Part shown: positions 7,734-14,145 of the stretch, piece after piece
How the letters are laid out: each line of letters opens with the position of its first letter
Position numbering within the stretch: position 1 is the stretch's first letter
DNA from: Firmicutes bacterium HGW-Firmicutes-1
GTDB taxonomy: Bacteria > Bacillota > Clostridia > Lachnospirales > Vallitaleaceae
Assembly (NCBI GenBank): GCA_002841625.1
Contig: PHAG01000002.1
Location: 372,001 to 436,000, forward strand
DNA: 64,000 bases
Direction: 5' to 3'
Program-made: the position numbers and the translations under genes
The notes under the pieces: generated by a model
Seen by the model: only the letters and a program-made list of their open reading frames with translations
Databases searched by the model: none
Told to the model about the DNA's origin: nothing

Positions 7734-7845
7734 TGCAACATCAGCTAACAAAATATTGCCTAAAATCATCAACATTAAGATTTGAGAATTGGTAAGTATG
7801 TGAGCTGATGAACATCGTTAACACGTAACGTTATATGACATCCCC
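7734..7845 (+). repeat. attC-like site C (full, diverged)
   Basis: The left outer box is AGCTAAC (7743-7749), then AAAATA and the inner arm TTGCCTAAAATCATCA. The right arm is GCTGATGAACATCGTTAAC with a spacer, then GTTATAT (7830-7836). The inner arms pair less well than in A or B except over TCATCA/TGATGA. Bases 7734-7749 are the inverse of 7059-7074 (the start of the same unit, at site B) at 14 of 16 positions. Confidence 0.6.
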
Positions 7846-8157
7846 CTCTAGAAAAAGAGAAAAAGAACATGTATTTCAATTATTGATGGGAAGAACTTTT
7901 AAGGCTATTAAAAAAACTATTGCGTTGCTTGAGAAGAAATAATGGCCTTATTTATAAGACCATCAATGAGGAATTTTAATTTATTGTAATACAACATGTC
8001 GATATTCCTAAACAATCGTAGATAGGACAGTATCGAATGGTGCCTTCAATAATCATAGAAACACCAATAACCATCAATGCCGAGCATAGAAGTCGCTATT
8101 AAGTTTAAAGTGGGGGAAATAGTGAACTAGATTTTCAAATAAAGTGTTTCCGTATGT
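7846..8157. other. Repeat-bounded unit with no recognisable gene
   Basis: The stretch between sites C and D has no open frame of useful length with a ribosome-binding site on either strand; the longest + frame near 7940 is about 15 codons. Such gene-less units are known among integron cassettes. It could encode a small RNA or be the remains of a gene. Confidence 0.4.
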
Positions 8158-8232
8158 AACGACATATAACAAAATTGCCAACATTCATCAGCCTTCAAGG
8201 CTGAAATTTATGGCTAATCCTTATGACAGATA
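8158..8232 (+). repeat. attC-like site D (left arm intact, right arm decayed)
   Basis: GACATATAAC (8161-8170) is followed by AAAA and TTGCCAACATTCATCAGCC, the same inner arm as in sites A, B and G. A perfect local hairpin TCAGCC-TTCAA-GGCTGA follows. The expected right arm (GTCGGCAA...GTT) is missing; CTTATGACA at 8220-8228 may be the decayed right outer box. The left box ATATAAC is the exact inverse of the right box at site C (GTTATAT). Confidence 0.5.
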
Positions 8233-8296
8233 ATGGCGTGTGATAAAATAAATTATTCATGATATTGATAATAGAAAAAGAGAGAGGTGTATCTAT

Positions 8297-8743
8297 TTGA
8301 AGTTAAGAAGTGCATTGATAGATGACTTGAAAAATATATATACTTTGATTTGTAAGCTTGAAGAATCAAATATTGATATCCAAGAATTTAGCCAAATCTA
8401 CTTAGATAACTTAGCTGATCAAAATGTACATTACATTGTTGCAGAAGATAAGGGTAAATTAATTGGATTTATAAGTCTACATATTCAAAAATTATTGCAT
8501 CATGTAGGTAAAATATCTGAGATACAAGAATTATTTGTTGTTGAGAGCTATCGCAGGCTTGGAATCGGGAATAAGCTATTAAATGAAGCAAAGCAAGTTT
8601 CATTGAAGAATGGATGTATTCAAATTGAAGTATGCTGTGATAGAAAACGGGCAATTAGCCATTTATTTTATTTGAGTCAAAGTATGAAGAAAACTCACTA
8701 TAAATTTACATGTGACTTGAAACTAAATCAATTAATTAAGTGA
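8297..8743 (+). CDS. GNAT family N-acetyltransferase
   Basis: GAGAGGTG precedes a TTG start. The 148-residue product has the GNAT fold order: an N-terminal RSALIDDLKNIYTLI helix region, HYIVAEDKGKLIGFISL beta strands, IQELFVVESYRRLGIGNKLLNEA with the acetyl-CoA-binding R-R-x-G-I-G-x-x-L loop near residues 86-95, and a final CCDRKRAISHLFYLSQSM segment. It transfers an acetyl group from acetyl-CoA to an unknown amine. The C-terminal Y-x-F-T-C-D-L ending is typical of small clostridial GNATs. It is the only gene of its unit and ends about 20 bases before site E. Confidence 0.85.
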   Translation: MKLRSALIDDLKNIYTLICKLEESNIDIQEFSQIYLDNLADQNVHYIVAEDKGKLIGFISLHIQKLLHHVGKISEIQELFVVESYRRLGIGNKLLNEAKQVSLKNGCIQIEVCCDRKRAISHLFYLSQSMKKTHYKFTCDLKLNQLIK

Positions 8744-8763
8744 TTGGCAGTTTTCGCATTACA

Positions 8764-8800
8764 TGTCACATAACAAGTTGTACAACATTGCTCACCACAA
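8764..8800 (+). repeat. attC-like site E with the hairpin deleted
   Basis: The left outer box ACATAAC (8768-8774) is followed by only two bases and then GTTGTAC (8777-8783), the same right box as in site G. The downstream sequence ACATTGCTCACCACAAAAAAC matches the downstream flank of sites A, B and G. The whole inner hairpin is therefore absent, as if deleted between the two boxes. Confidence 0.5.
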
Positions 8801-8861
8801 AAAACAAAACATCTGTTCTAAATTGAGAAGAAAGAATTATTTATATAATCTTGAAAGGAAG

Positions 8862-8949
8862 TGAACTATATCAGAAATAAGCGAAGTAAATACTCGATGC
8901 AATAATGACAGCATATGTACCGAGTAATGAGCTGTCGTTATTTATTGCA
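8862..8949 (+). promoter_or_regulatory. Possible leader peptide and attenuating hairpin for the methyltransferase
   Basis: GTG at 8862, right after GAAAGGA, opens a 14-residue frame (MNYIRNKRSKYSMQ) ending in TAA at 8904-8906. The end of this frame lies in the left arm of a hairpin: TGCAATAA...TGACAGC (8898-8912) against GCTGTCGTTATTTATTGCA (8931-8949). A second small pairing, TACTCG/CGAGTA (8891-8896, 8921-8926), overlaps it. Such leader-in-hairpin arrangements precede inducible resistance genes. The ribosome-binding site spacing is short, so this is a hypothesis. Confidence 0.3.
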
Positions 8950-8991
8950 CCTATCTATTTTAAAAATATTTAAAAGAAAAGGAGCAATATT

Positions 8992-9750
8992 ATGAACGAA
9001 AAACAGTTAAGAGAACAATGGCTACAAGATGAAAAGATAAGTTTTCAAGGATGGGATTTTTCATATCTGAATAAAAGATGGAAGCACGAAAAAATACCAT
9101 GGGATTACGGAAAAATTGTGCATCGATATTTGAAAAACGATATGCAATTATTGGATATGGGAACTGGTGGTGGTGAATTTTTGCTATCTTTACATCATCC
9201 ATATGATAAAACTTCAGTTACTGAAGCATGGCAACCTAATGTAGATTTATGTGTAAAGAAATTGAAACCACTTGGGATATCTGTCAGACAGATATTTAAT
9301 GATTTCTGTATTCCATATGATGATAATAATTTTGACTTTGTAATTAATCGGCATGAAGCTTACGATTTGGATGAGGTAAAGAGAATACTAAAGACTAATG
9401 GATTATTTATTTCTCAACAAGTGGGTGGATATAATAATAGACCTCTATCTGAAAGATTAATACCTAATTTTACGCCGTTGTATCCTGATTTTGATTTGAA
9501 AAATGAAGCTATTAAGTGGGAAAAAGCAGGATTCGAAGTTATTTACAAGGATGAATGCTTTTCAAAACTATTCTTTTATGATGTTGGAGCAATTGTATAT
9601 TTTGCGAAGGTAATAGAATGGGAATTCCCTAACTTTTCAGTAGAGACCAATTTTCAGCAATTGATAGAATTACAAAAGCTATTGGAAGTGAATGGCTACA
9701 TAGAAAGTATTGAACATCGTTTTATCATTGTTTTGAGAAATATTCAATAA
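8992..9750 (+). CDS. Class I SAM-dependent methyltransferase
   Basis: AAAGGAG precedes the ATG. The 252-residue product carries motif I (LLDMGTGGGEF, residues 53-63) and a motif-II-like acidic position (VTEAWQPN). Later, NFDFVINRHEAYDLDEVKRILKTNG and GLFISQQVGGYN represent the post-motif strands of a Rossmann methyltransferase. The N-terminal W-D-F-S-Y-L segment is typical of a small Firmicutes subfamily of unknown substrate. It would methylate a small molecule or RNA using S-adenosylmethionine. It is the sole gene of its unit, and a repeat half-site (site F) begins immediately after its stop codon. Confidence 0.85.
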   Translation: MNEKQLREQWLQDEKISFQGWDFSYLNKRWKHEKIPWDYGKIVHRYLKNDMQLLDMGTGGGEFLLSLHHPYDKTSVTEAWQPNVDLCVKKLKPLGISVRQIFNDFCIPYDDNNFDFVINRHEAYDLDEVKRILKTNGLFISQQVGGYNNRPLSERLIPNFTPLYPDFDLKNEAIKWEKAGFEVIYKDECFSKLFFYDVGAIVYFAKVIEWEFPNFSVETNFQQLIELQKLLEVNGYIESIEHRFIIVLRNIQ

Positions 9751-9751
9751 G

Positions 9752-9788
9752 ATGGACGCCGGCAATAACGAAATCGTTTTGCGACGAA
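9752..9788 (+). repeat. attC-like right half-site F
   Basis: GGACGCCGGCAATAACGAAATCGTTTTGCGAC matches the right arm of site G (GAACGTCGGCAATATGCAAACGTTG) in layout: inner arm GCCGGCAA, spacer, then GTTTTGC (9776-9782). No left arm exists, because the methyltransferase stop codon directly precedes it. The left half was probably lost when the gene's 3' end was joined to it. Confidence 0.45.
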
Positions 9789-9904
9789 CTTTACTGGTTT
9801 ATTGTTTATCAAAATTTAGCATATGCAAGTTTGTTGATGCAGAATCAATTAGGATAAACTATTAAATAAATATATGTATATTAAGTAGTCTTTAATAAGG
9901 GATA
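9789..9904. other. Short gene-less unit between sites F and G
   Basis: About 120 bases with no open frame carrying a ribosome-binding site. It is bounded by the right box of F and the left box of G, whose sequences GTTTT and AAAAC are mutually inverse. Confidence 0.35.
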
Positions 9905-10020
9905 TGCTATGAAAACAATACATTGCCAACATTCATCAGTTTTGGTGATAATTAAATAAAGGAAAATTGAGCTGATTGAACGTCGGCAATATGCAAACGT
10001 TGTACCATATTACACACTAC
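9905..10020 (+). repeat. attC-like site G (full)
   Basis: The left box TGAAAAC (9910-9916) is followed by AATACA and TTGCCAACATTCATCAG. The right arm CTGATTGAACGTCGGCAA is followed by a spacer and GTTGTAC (9999-10005). The inner arms pair perfectly except for one bulged base and the same two A.C positions seen in site A. The flank CATATTACACACTAC resembles those of sites A, B and E. Confidence 0.65.
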
Positions 10021-10081
10021 AAAAAACATCAATTTGTTTATAATTGCGATTTATTAATTTGTTTTGAATGGAGGTGTACTT

Positions 10082-10498
10082 ATGGATATATTGAAACAAC
10101 CGTTATTTAAATACATAGACTGTATAGAATTTTATGTTCCAAATATACAACAGGGAATTGAATATTATTGTAATAGTCTTGGATTGAGAGTTATATGGAA
10201 ATCTGATACAGCTGCTGGTCTTGGGATGAGCGAAGGAATAACAGAAATTCTCATCCAAAATGAACGTAATTTTCAATCAGTTGATATTAAAGTAGATTTG
10301 GTAACGGATGCAGTAAAAGCGATAGAAAAGGCGGGAGGTCAGATTGTATATGGGCCTTTTGATATAAAAATTGGAAAATGTGCAGTTGTAAAAGACCCTT
10401 GGAACAATCAGTATGTGATTTTAGATACTACAAAAGGCACGTATATTACTGACAATGAGGGAAATATTATTGGACAAAATGAACCTTCTAATGAATAA
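10082..10498 (+). CDS. VOC (glyoxalase/bleomycin resistance) family protein
   Basis: GGAGGTG at the right spacing selects the ATG at 10082 over an upstream in-frame ATG at 10064. The 138-residue product contains IEFYVPNIQQGIEYYCNSLGLRVIW, the first beta-alpha-beta module of the vicinal-oxygen-chelate fold, and VVKDPWNNQYVILDTTKG, the closing module with its D-P-x-x-N motif. Such proteins bind a metal and act as lyases, dioxygenases or antibiotic-binding proteins; the substrate is unknown. It is the sole gene between sites G and H. Confidence 0.85.
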   Translation: MDILKQPLFKYIDCIEFYVPNIQQGIEYYCNSLGLRVIWKSDTAAGLGMSEGITEILIQNERNFQSVDIKVDLVTDAVKAIEKAGGQIVYGPFDIKIGKCAVVKDPWNNQYVILDTTKGTYITDNEGNIIGQNEPSNE

Positions 10499-10544
10499 TA
10501 ATTAGTAATGCGATAAGTTCACAAGTTCCTATGTGTCGCAGTAT

Positions 10545-10590
10545 TTGTCAGCGCTAAATAAACTTTATTAAAAGCGAGCGTTAGACGACA
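10545..10590 (+). repeat. attC-like right end (site H), diverged
   Basis: An inner hairpin (CGCT-AATAA-act-TTATT-AGCG with internal A bulges) is followed by GTTAGAC (10580-10586), a perfect GTTRRRY box, and GACATAATTC, similar to the flanks of other sites. No RYYYAAC box matching the start of its own unit was found upstream. It is the right-most recognisable site, and no further site is seen before the XerS-like gene. Confidence 0.4.
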
Positions 10591-10663
10591 TAATTCATAA
10601 GTAAATAATAACCAAGTGGTTGGAATTTGGAAAAAAAATCGAAAGAGGTTTGAAAGGTGGAAA

Positions 10664-11239
10664 ATGAGTTGCAAAACAAGAAACAAAAATAAAATATTGA
10701 TAGCAGCGGTAAGTATTGAATTTTTAATAGTAGTATTCTTATTGATAGGACGGCAATCAGATGATTTCGTACCGTCTCCAATTTTGTTATATTCAATTGA
10801 AACTCAACTTAATGAGAGTGGAAGTAGTAGCCAATTATTGAATTACGATGTGGGGAATGTAGGATTAACCAACTTACTTACATATGAAGAATGGATGAAT
10901 AGTGGGGGACATCAAGGATGGAGATTAGAACCCCTTTTTTTAGTGAAGGTTGTCACTTCAAACTTAGTTCCAGAAAATATATCACAGCAAGAACATCTGA
11001 TGGATGGTGGAGATAACTGGAAAGAGTCAGGCAATGCTACAACGAATATAGATGGAGTAATCATTAAATTAATTAGCCCAACGGATAATTCACTAGAAAA
11101 TCCTTCGAATGCTACAAAACTGCAGTATAGGATGATTGTACCCCATTTAGGATCTTATGATATAATGGTTGAACAACCGCAAAAATCGGCAATTTTCATT
11201 GTTACTAGGATTGTTTTTAATCCCAATTCGTTTAACTAG
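10664..11239 (+). CDS. Membrane-anchored or secreted protein, unknown
   Basis: From the ATG at 10664, behind GAAAGGTGG, the product is 191 residues. It has a basic N-terminus (MSCKTRNKNK), a hydrophobic helix near residues 11-28 and an extracytoplasmic part of about 160 residues without Cys. A GTG at 10616 in the same frame lacks a ribosome-binding site. The outer part alternates beta-like segments (LLYSIETQLNESGS, YRMIVPHLGSYDIMV) and Asn/Ser-rich linkers. No family is recognised. It lies 80 bases after site H in the orientation of a cassette gene, but no site closes it on the right. Confidence 0.6.
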   Translation: MSCKTRNKNKILIAAVSIEFLIVVFLLIGRQSDDFVPSPILLYSIETQLNESGSSSQLLNYDVGNVGLTNLLTYEEWMNSGGHQGWRLEPLFLVKVVTSNLVPENISQQEHLMDGGDNWKESGNATTNIDGVIIKLISPTDNSLENPSNATKLQYRMIVPHLGSYDIMVEQPQKSAIFIVTRIVFNPNSFN

Positions 11240-11335
11240 TAAGTATGGGATTAATTTATGGATATAGCTAATTTCCATTGAATTGTAGCAATCAAAGAAA
11301 CGATTATATAAGCTCTTAGAAAAGGAGAAATTAAA

Positions 11336-11926
11336 GTGAATGACAGTCAACGTACCGAAAATTTCAACATAATCAGAGCACAACTCGAAAGCCAAGGTTA
11401 CCATGCAGAGAAATGCACAATTTCAATTTTAAAGGCAAATATTATGGCTTTTGTTACGGCAGGTCCTGTGGCAGCGCTGTGTTGCGTGGTATTTTTTCTT
11501 GCAAAACAGAGTGGGGAAGTTAAATTCTCAATATTGGGATCACTTCTTCTTTACGCTATTATGGTTGCAAGTGTTTTTGTGCATGAATTTCTACATGGTC
11601 TAACTTGGAATTTCTACTGTAAAAACGGATGGAAAAGCATTCATCTTGGAGTTATGTGGAAAAAACTAACTCCGTATTGTTGCTGCATGGAATCACTCAG
11701 TGTTAGGCAGTACATACTTGGAGGTCTTATGCCTTTCCTAGTACTTGGGCTTGGAATGTTTGTAGTCTCTTTAATAACAAACAGCATATTTTGGCTCGTT
11801 TTGAGCGTTTTTAATATTATCGCTGCTGGCGGAGACACAACAATTGCACTTATGCTCCTGAAGCATAAAAATGCTTTTATCATCGATCATCCGACGGAAT
11901 GTGGCTTTTGGGCTTTCAGCAAATAA
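11336..11926 (+). CDS. DUF3267 family putative zinc metalloprotease
   Basis: AAAGGAG precedes a GTG start. The 196-residue membrane protein has hydrophobic helices near residues 34-56, 66-82, 121-150 and 155-172. The motif HEFLH, a zinc-binding HExxH, lies at residues 83-87 at the end of the second helix, and a later G-G-D-T-T-I-A segment near residue 167 may supply the third metal ligand. This layout fits DUF3267, a predicted intramembrane metalloprotease family. Substrate and role are unknown. It is monocistronic as far as can be seen. Confidence 0.8.
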   Translation: MNDSQRTENFNIIRAQLESQGYHAEKCTISILKANIMAFVTAGPVAALCCVVFFLAKQSGEVKFSILGSLLLYAIMVASVFVHEFLHGLTWNFYCKNGWKSIHLGVMWKKLTPYCCCMESLSVRQYILGGLMPFLVLGLGMFVVSLITNSIFWLVLSVFNIIAAGGDTTIALMLLKHKNAFIIDHPTECGFWAFSK

Positions 11927-12015
11927 AGGGTGATAGTTTAGTCATAAAAGAATATTTTATCAATATCGATAAGTTCGAACTAAATTTTTGAAATAGACAT
12001 GGAGAGGCGTGGAGT

Positions 12016-12231
12016 ATGAAATTAAATAGTAAAAAGATATTTTTTTTGGTAACCATAATGACTTTTTCAGTTACTACAATTGGGTTTGCTATACTATCAA
12101 TTGCAAATAAGGACAACTGGTTGTTTCGCATTGGAACACAAGTAAGTTTGATAGTATCATTGCTAATGAACGGTTTACAGACTTTGACAATACAGAAGAA
12201 AGAGGGAATTGCTTTTTTTCTTATATGTTGA
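12016..12231 (+). CDS. Small two-helix membrane protein
   Basis: The 71-residue product follows a GGAG about 5 bases before its ATG. It has a Lys-rich start, one hydrophobic helix (residues 8-29), a short N-K-D-N-W loop and a second hydrophobic stretch (residues 38-54), then a polar segment and a hydrophobic end. Similar short proteins of unknown function are frequent in Firmicutes. Its end may be truncated, since the last residues (AFFLIC) look like the beginning of another helix. Confidence 0.5.
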   Translation: MKLNSKKIFFLVTIMTFSVTTIGFAILSIANKDNWLFRIGTQVSLIVSLLMNGLQTLTIQKKEGIAFFLIC

Positions 12232-12390
12232 AATTTAAACTAATCAATATAAGGAAAATTAGATTGATATATAATTTTCATATAGTTGATTGATTTAATT
12301 TAACATATTATGTAGAATAAAATTATCAGAAGATAGTACTTAGATTTTTTACAAAGTGTTTCAAATTTTACAATCATTACAAAAAACCTA

Positions 12391-12419
12391 TTGCTACCTA
12401 AAAAGAGTAGTGATATAAT
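12391..12419 (+). promoter_or_regulatory. Sigma-A-type promoter for the XerS-like gene
   Basis: TTGCTA at 12391-12396 and TATAAT at 12414-12419 are 17 bases apart. The predicted transcript has a leader of about 130 bases. Confidence 0.55.
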
Positions 12420-12429
12420 ATACATACAA

Positions 12430-12459
12430 CTATTCGCAAAACTCAACTTTAACGAATAG
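12430..12459 (+). promoter_or_regulatory. Hairpin in the XerS-like gene leader
   Basis: CTATTCG and CGAATAG form a perfect 7-bp stem around a 16-base loop just after the predicted transcription start. AACC/GGTT-type pairing follows near 12475-12491. It matches no riboswitch class I can recall. It might slow or regulate translation of the recombinase. Confidence 0.35.
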
Positions 12460-12554
12460 ATTGGGGTGATTTTAACCTAAAACAGGGGTTTCTCATCGTT
12501 ACTACTCACAAAGGATATTATTTATTTGTGATAACTTTCAGGAGGTTAAATTAT

Positions 12555-13622
12555 ATGATTAATAATAAAAGCTATCATGAGCAAGAAAAAATAAAAAACT
12601 CAATTCATTTACGTGAATTAATGTATTCTTTACCTTCCTTTACACTCGAATTCTTCCGAGGTATTGAACAAACCACTTCGTCTAAAACTCGTATTGCATA
12701 TGCTTACGATTTAAGGGTCTTTTTCGAGTTCTTGGGACAATATCATAAGGAAATTAAAAAAGTGGCTATTTCTGACCTTAAAGTTGACTGTTTGGATCAA
12801 ATACTACCAGATGATATTGAAATGTATCTTGAATATCTAAATTACTACATTAAAGAAAATGATAAACATACTCAAATTGAACATATTAATACTGAACGTG
12901 GAAAAGCTAGAAAATTAGCTTCTTTAAGAACTTTTTATAACTATTTCTTCAAAAAACAAAAAATTAAAACGAATCCAGCGTTATTAGTTGAGCTACCTAA
13001 AATACATGATAAACATATTGTGAGATTAGAAATTGATGAAATTGCTAAGTTATTAGATGAAGTTGAATCAGGTGAAAAACTAACTGTTTCTCAAAAAAGA
13101 TTTCATGCATATACAAAGGATAGAGATTTAGCACTCCTAACGCTTCTATTAGGTACAGGAATTCGTGTAAGTGAATGTGTGGGTTTAAATATTCCAGATA
13201 TTGATTTTGACGTTAATGGTATTAAAATTGTAAGAAAAGGTGGCAACGAGGTAATTGTGTATTTTGGGCAAGAGGTTAAAGATGCTCTTCTTGGTTACCT
13301 GGAATATAGGAAAAAGATGGTTACACCACCAATGCATGAGGATGCTTTATTTCTATCAATTCAAAATAAAAGATTAGCAGTTAGATCAGTTCAAAATTTA
13401 GTTAAGAAATATGCTCTACTAATCACTAAACTTAAGAATATTTCACCACATAAATTAAGGAGTACATATGGAACGAATTTATATCGTGAAACCGGTGATA
13501 TTTACTTAGTTGCTGATGTTCTAGGTCATAAAGATGTAAATACGACTAAAAAGCATTATGCACAAATTGAAGATGAACGTCGACGTATGGCTGCAAAGGC
13601 AGTTAAATTAAGACAAGATTAG
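12555..13622 (+). CDS. Tyrosine recombinase, XerS-like
   Basis: AGGAGG at 12540-12545 selects the ATG at 12555; a GTG frame start at 12528 has no such site. The 355-residue protein has an N-terminal core-binding domain (SKTRIAYAYDLRVFFEFL) and a catalytic domain with Arg204 (GTGIRVSE), His299 and Arg302 (SPHKLRSTYG), His325 (LGHKD) and the nucleophile Tyr335 (KHYAQI). All catalytic residues are present. Length and the N-terminal style fit the XerS/clostridial chromosome-dimer recombinase type next to lexA. The extra segment that defines integron integrases, between the Arg and His motifs, is absent. It probably resolves chromosome dimers, though it lies near the repeat array. Confidence 0.85.
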   Translation: MINNKSYHEQEKIKNSIHLRELMYSLPSFTLEFFRGIEQTTSSKTRIAYAYDLRVFFEFLGQYHKEIKKVAISDLKVDCLDQILPDDIEMYLEYLNYYIKENDKHTQIEHINTERGKARKLASLRTFYNYFFKKQKIKTNPALLVELPKIHDKHIVRLEIDEIAKLLDEVESGEKLTVSQKRFHAYTKDRDLALLTLLLGTGIRVSECVGLNIPDIDFDVNGIKIVRKGGNEVIVYFGQEVKDALLGYLEYRKKMVTPPMHEDALFLSIQNKRLAVRSVQNLVKKYALLITKLKNISPHKLRSTYGTNLYRETGDIYLVADVLGHKDVNTTKKHYAQIEDERRRMAAKAVKLRQD

Positions 13623-13627
13623 GGTTT

Positions 13628-13921
13628 TCATTCAACAATTGGTAGTGTTAATTTCTCTCCAGCATAAATAGTAGTTTCTTGAATTGAATTAATCATAATT
13701 ACCTCATCAATGTATTCGTCTAAATTATAATAATTATCATTCATATATTGATTAGCAATGTCCCATAATGTATCATTGATGTTAATTGTAACTGTAATAT
13801 AACTTTTAGTTGGTATATTACTAGCGCCAATAACTGTATTATTTATAAAGTTTAATAATAATATTGATACTAAAATGATACTAATAAAAAATATTCCACC
13901 CTTTGACTTCTTTTGTTTCAT
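13628..13921 (-). CDS. yneA: YneA-like SOS cell-division inhibitor with LysM domain
   Basis: This 97-residue protein has a basic start (MKQKKSK), one membrane helix near residues 9-27 and a C-terminal LysM domain. The LysM part has ITVNINDTLWDIANQYM at the start and INSIQETTIYAGEKLTLP at the end. Size, single helix plus LysM, and divergent position next to lexA match YneA, which delays division during the SOS response in Bacillus and relatives. Its promoter holds LexA-like boxes. An ATG follows GGAGTGATTCC. The name rests on context and architecture rather than strong sequence identity. Confidence 0.75.
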   Translation of the reverse strand: MKQKKSKGGIFFISIILVSILLLNFINNTVIGASNIPTKSYITVTININDTLWDIANQYMNDNYYNLDEYIDEVIMINSIQETTIYAGEKLTLPIVE

Positions 13922-13970
13922 GCGGAATCACTCCTTTATTGAATAAAATCATCGATAAATCGTCATCAAT

Positions 13971-13984
13971 CGAATGTTCGTTCG
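13971..13984. promoter_or_regulatory. LexA-like box 1
   Basis: CGAATGTTCGTTCG fits the Gram-positive LexA operator (GAAC-N4-GTTC) with one change. It lies downstream of the yneA-like promoter's -10 hexamer, inside that gene's leader. Confidence 0.6.
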
Positions 13985-13993
13985 TCTATTTAC

Positions 13994-14022
13994 ATTATAT
14001 ACGAATGAACGTTCTGTGTCAA
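13994..14022 (-). promoter_or_regulatory. Consensus promoter of the yneA-like gene with LexA-like box 2
   Basis: On the - strand TTGACA (14017-14022) and TATAAT (13994-13999) are 17 bases apart, a perfect sigma-A promoter. The spacer holds AGAACGTTCATTCG (14002-14015), a LexA-like box, so LexA binding would block polymerase directly. Confidence 0.75.
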
Positions 14023-14041
14023 CATGTTTTTCGCAAAAACG

Positions 14042-14081
14042 AGAACATTCGTTTGATGTTTTGCATTTTCTATGTTATAAT
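14042..14081 (+). promoter_or_regulatory. lexA promoter with LexA-like box 3
   Basis: TTGATG (14053-14058) and TATAAT (14076-14081) have 17-base spacing. A LexA-like box, GAACATTCGTTT (14043-14054), overlaps the -35 hexamer, consistent with autorepression of lexA. Confidence 0.7.
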
Positions 14082-14145
14082 ACTCAAGAACATACATTCT
14101 TTAGATGTAATATTTTCCAAAATTATATAATTAGGGGTGATTACT

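Noticed and set aside
8862-8949. Erm-type rRNA methyltransferase operon
   Set aside because: The leader-like structure is suggestive, but the downstream protein lacks Erm motifs and belongs to a different small-molecule-type methyltransferase group.
3804-10590. CRISPR array
   Set aside because: The repeats are about 100 bp, imperfect and spaced by whole genes; there are no short regular spacers and no cas genes.
12555-13622. Tyrosine recombinase as the integron integrase IntI of the array
   Set aside because: The extra segment that marks IntI proteins is not seen between GTGIRVSE and SPHKLRSTYG, and the gene sits in the usual XerS-lexA-LysM neighbourhood.
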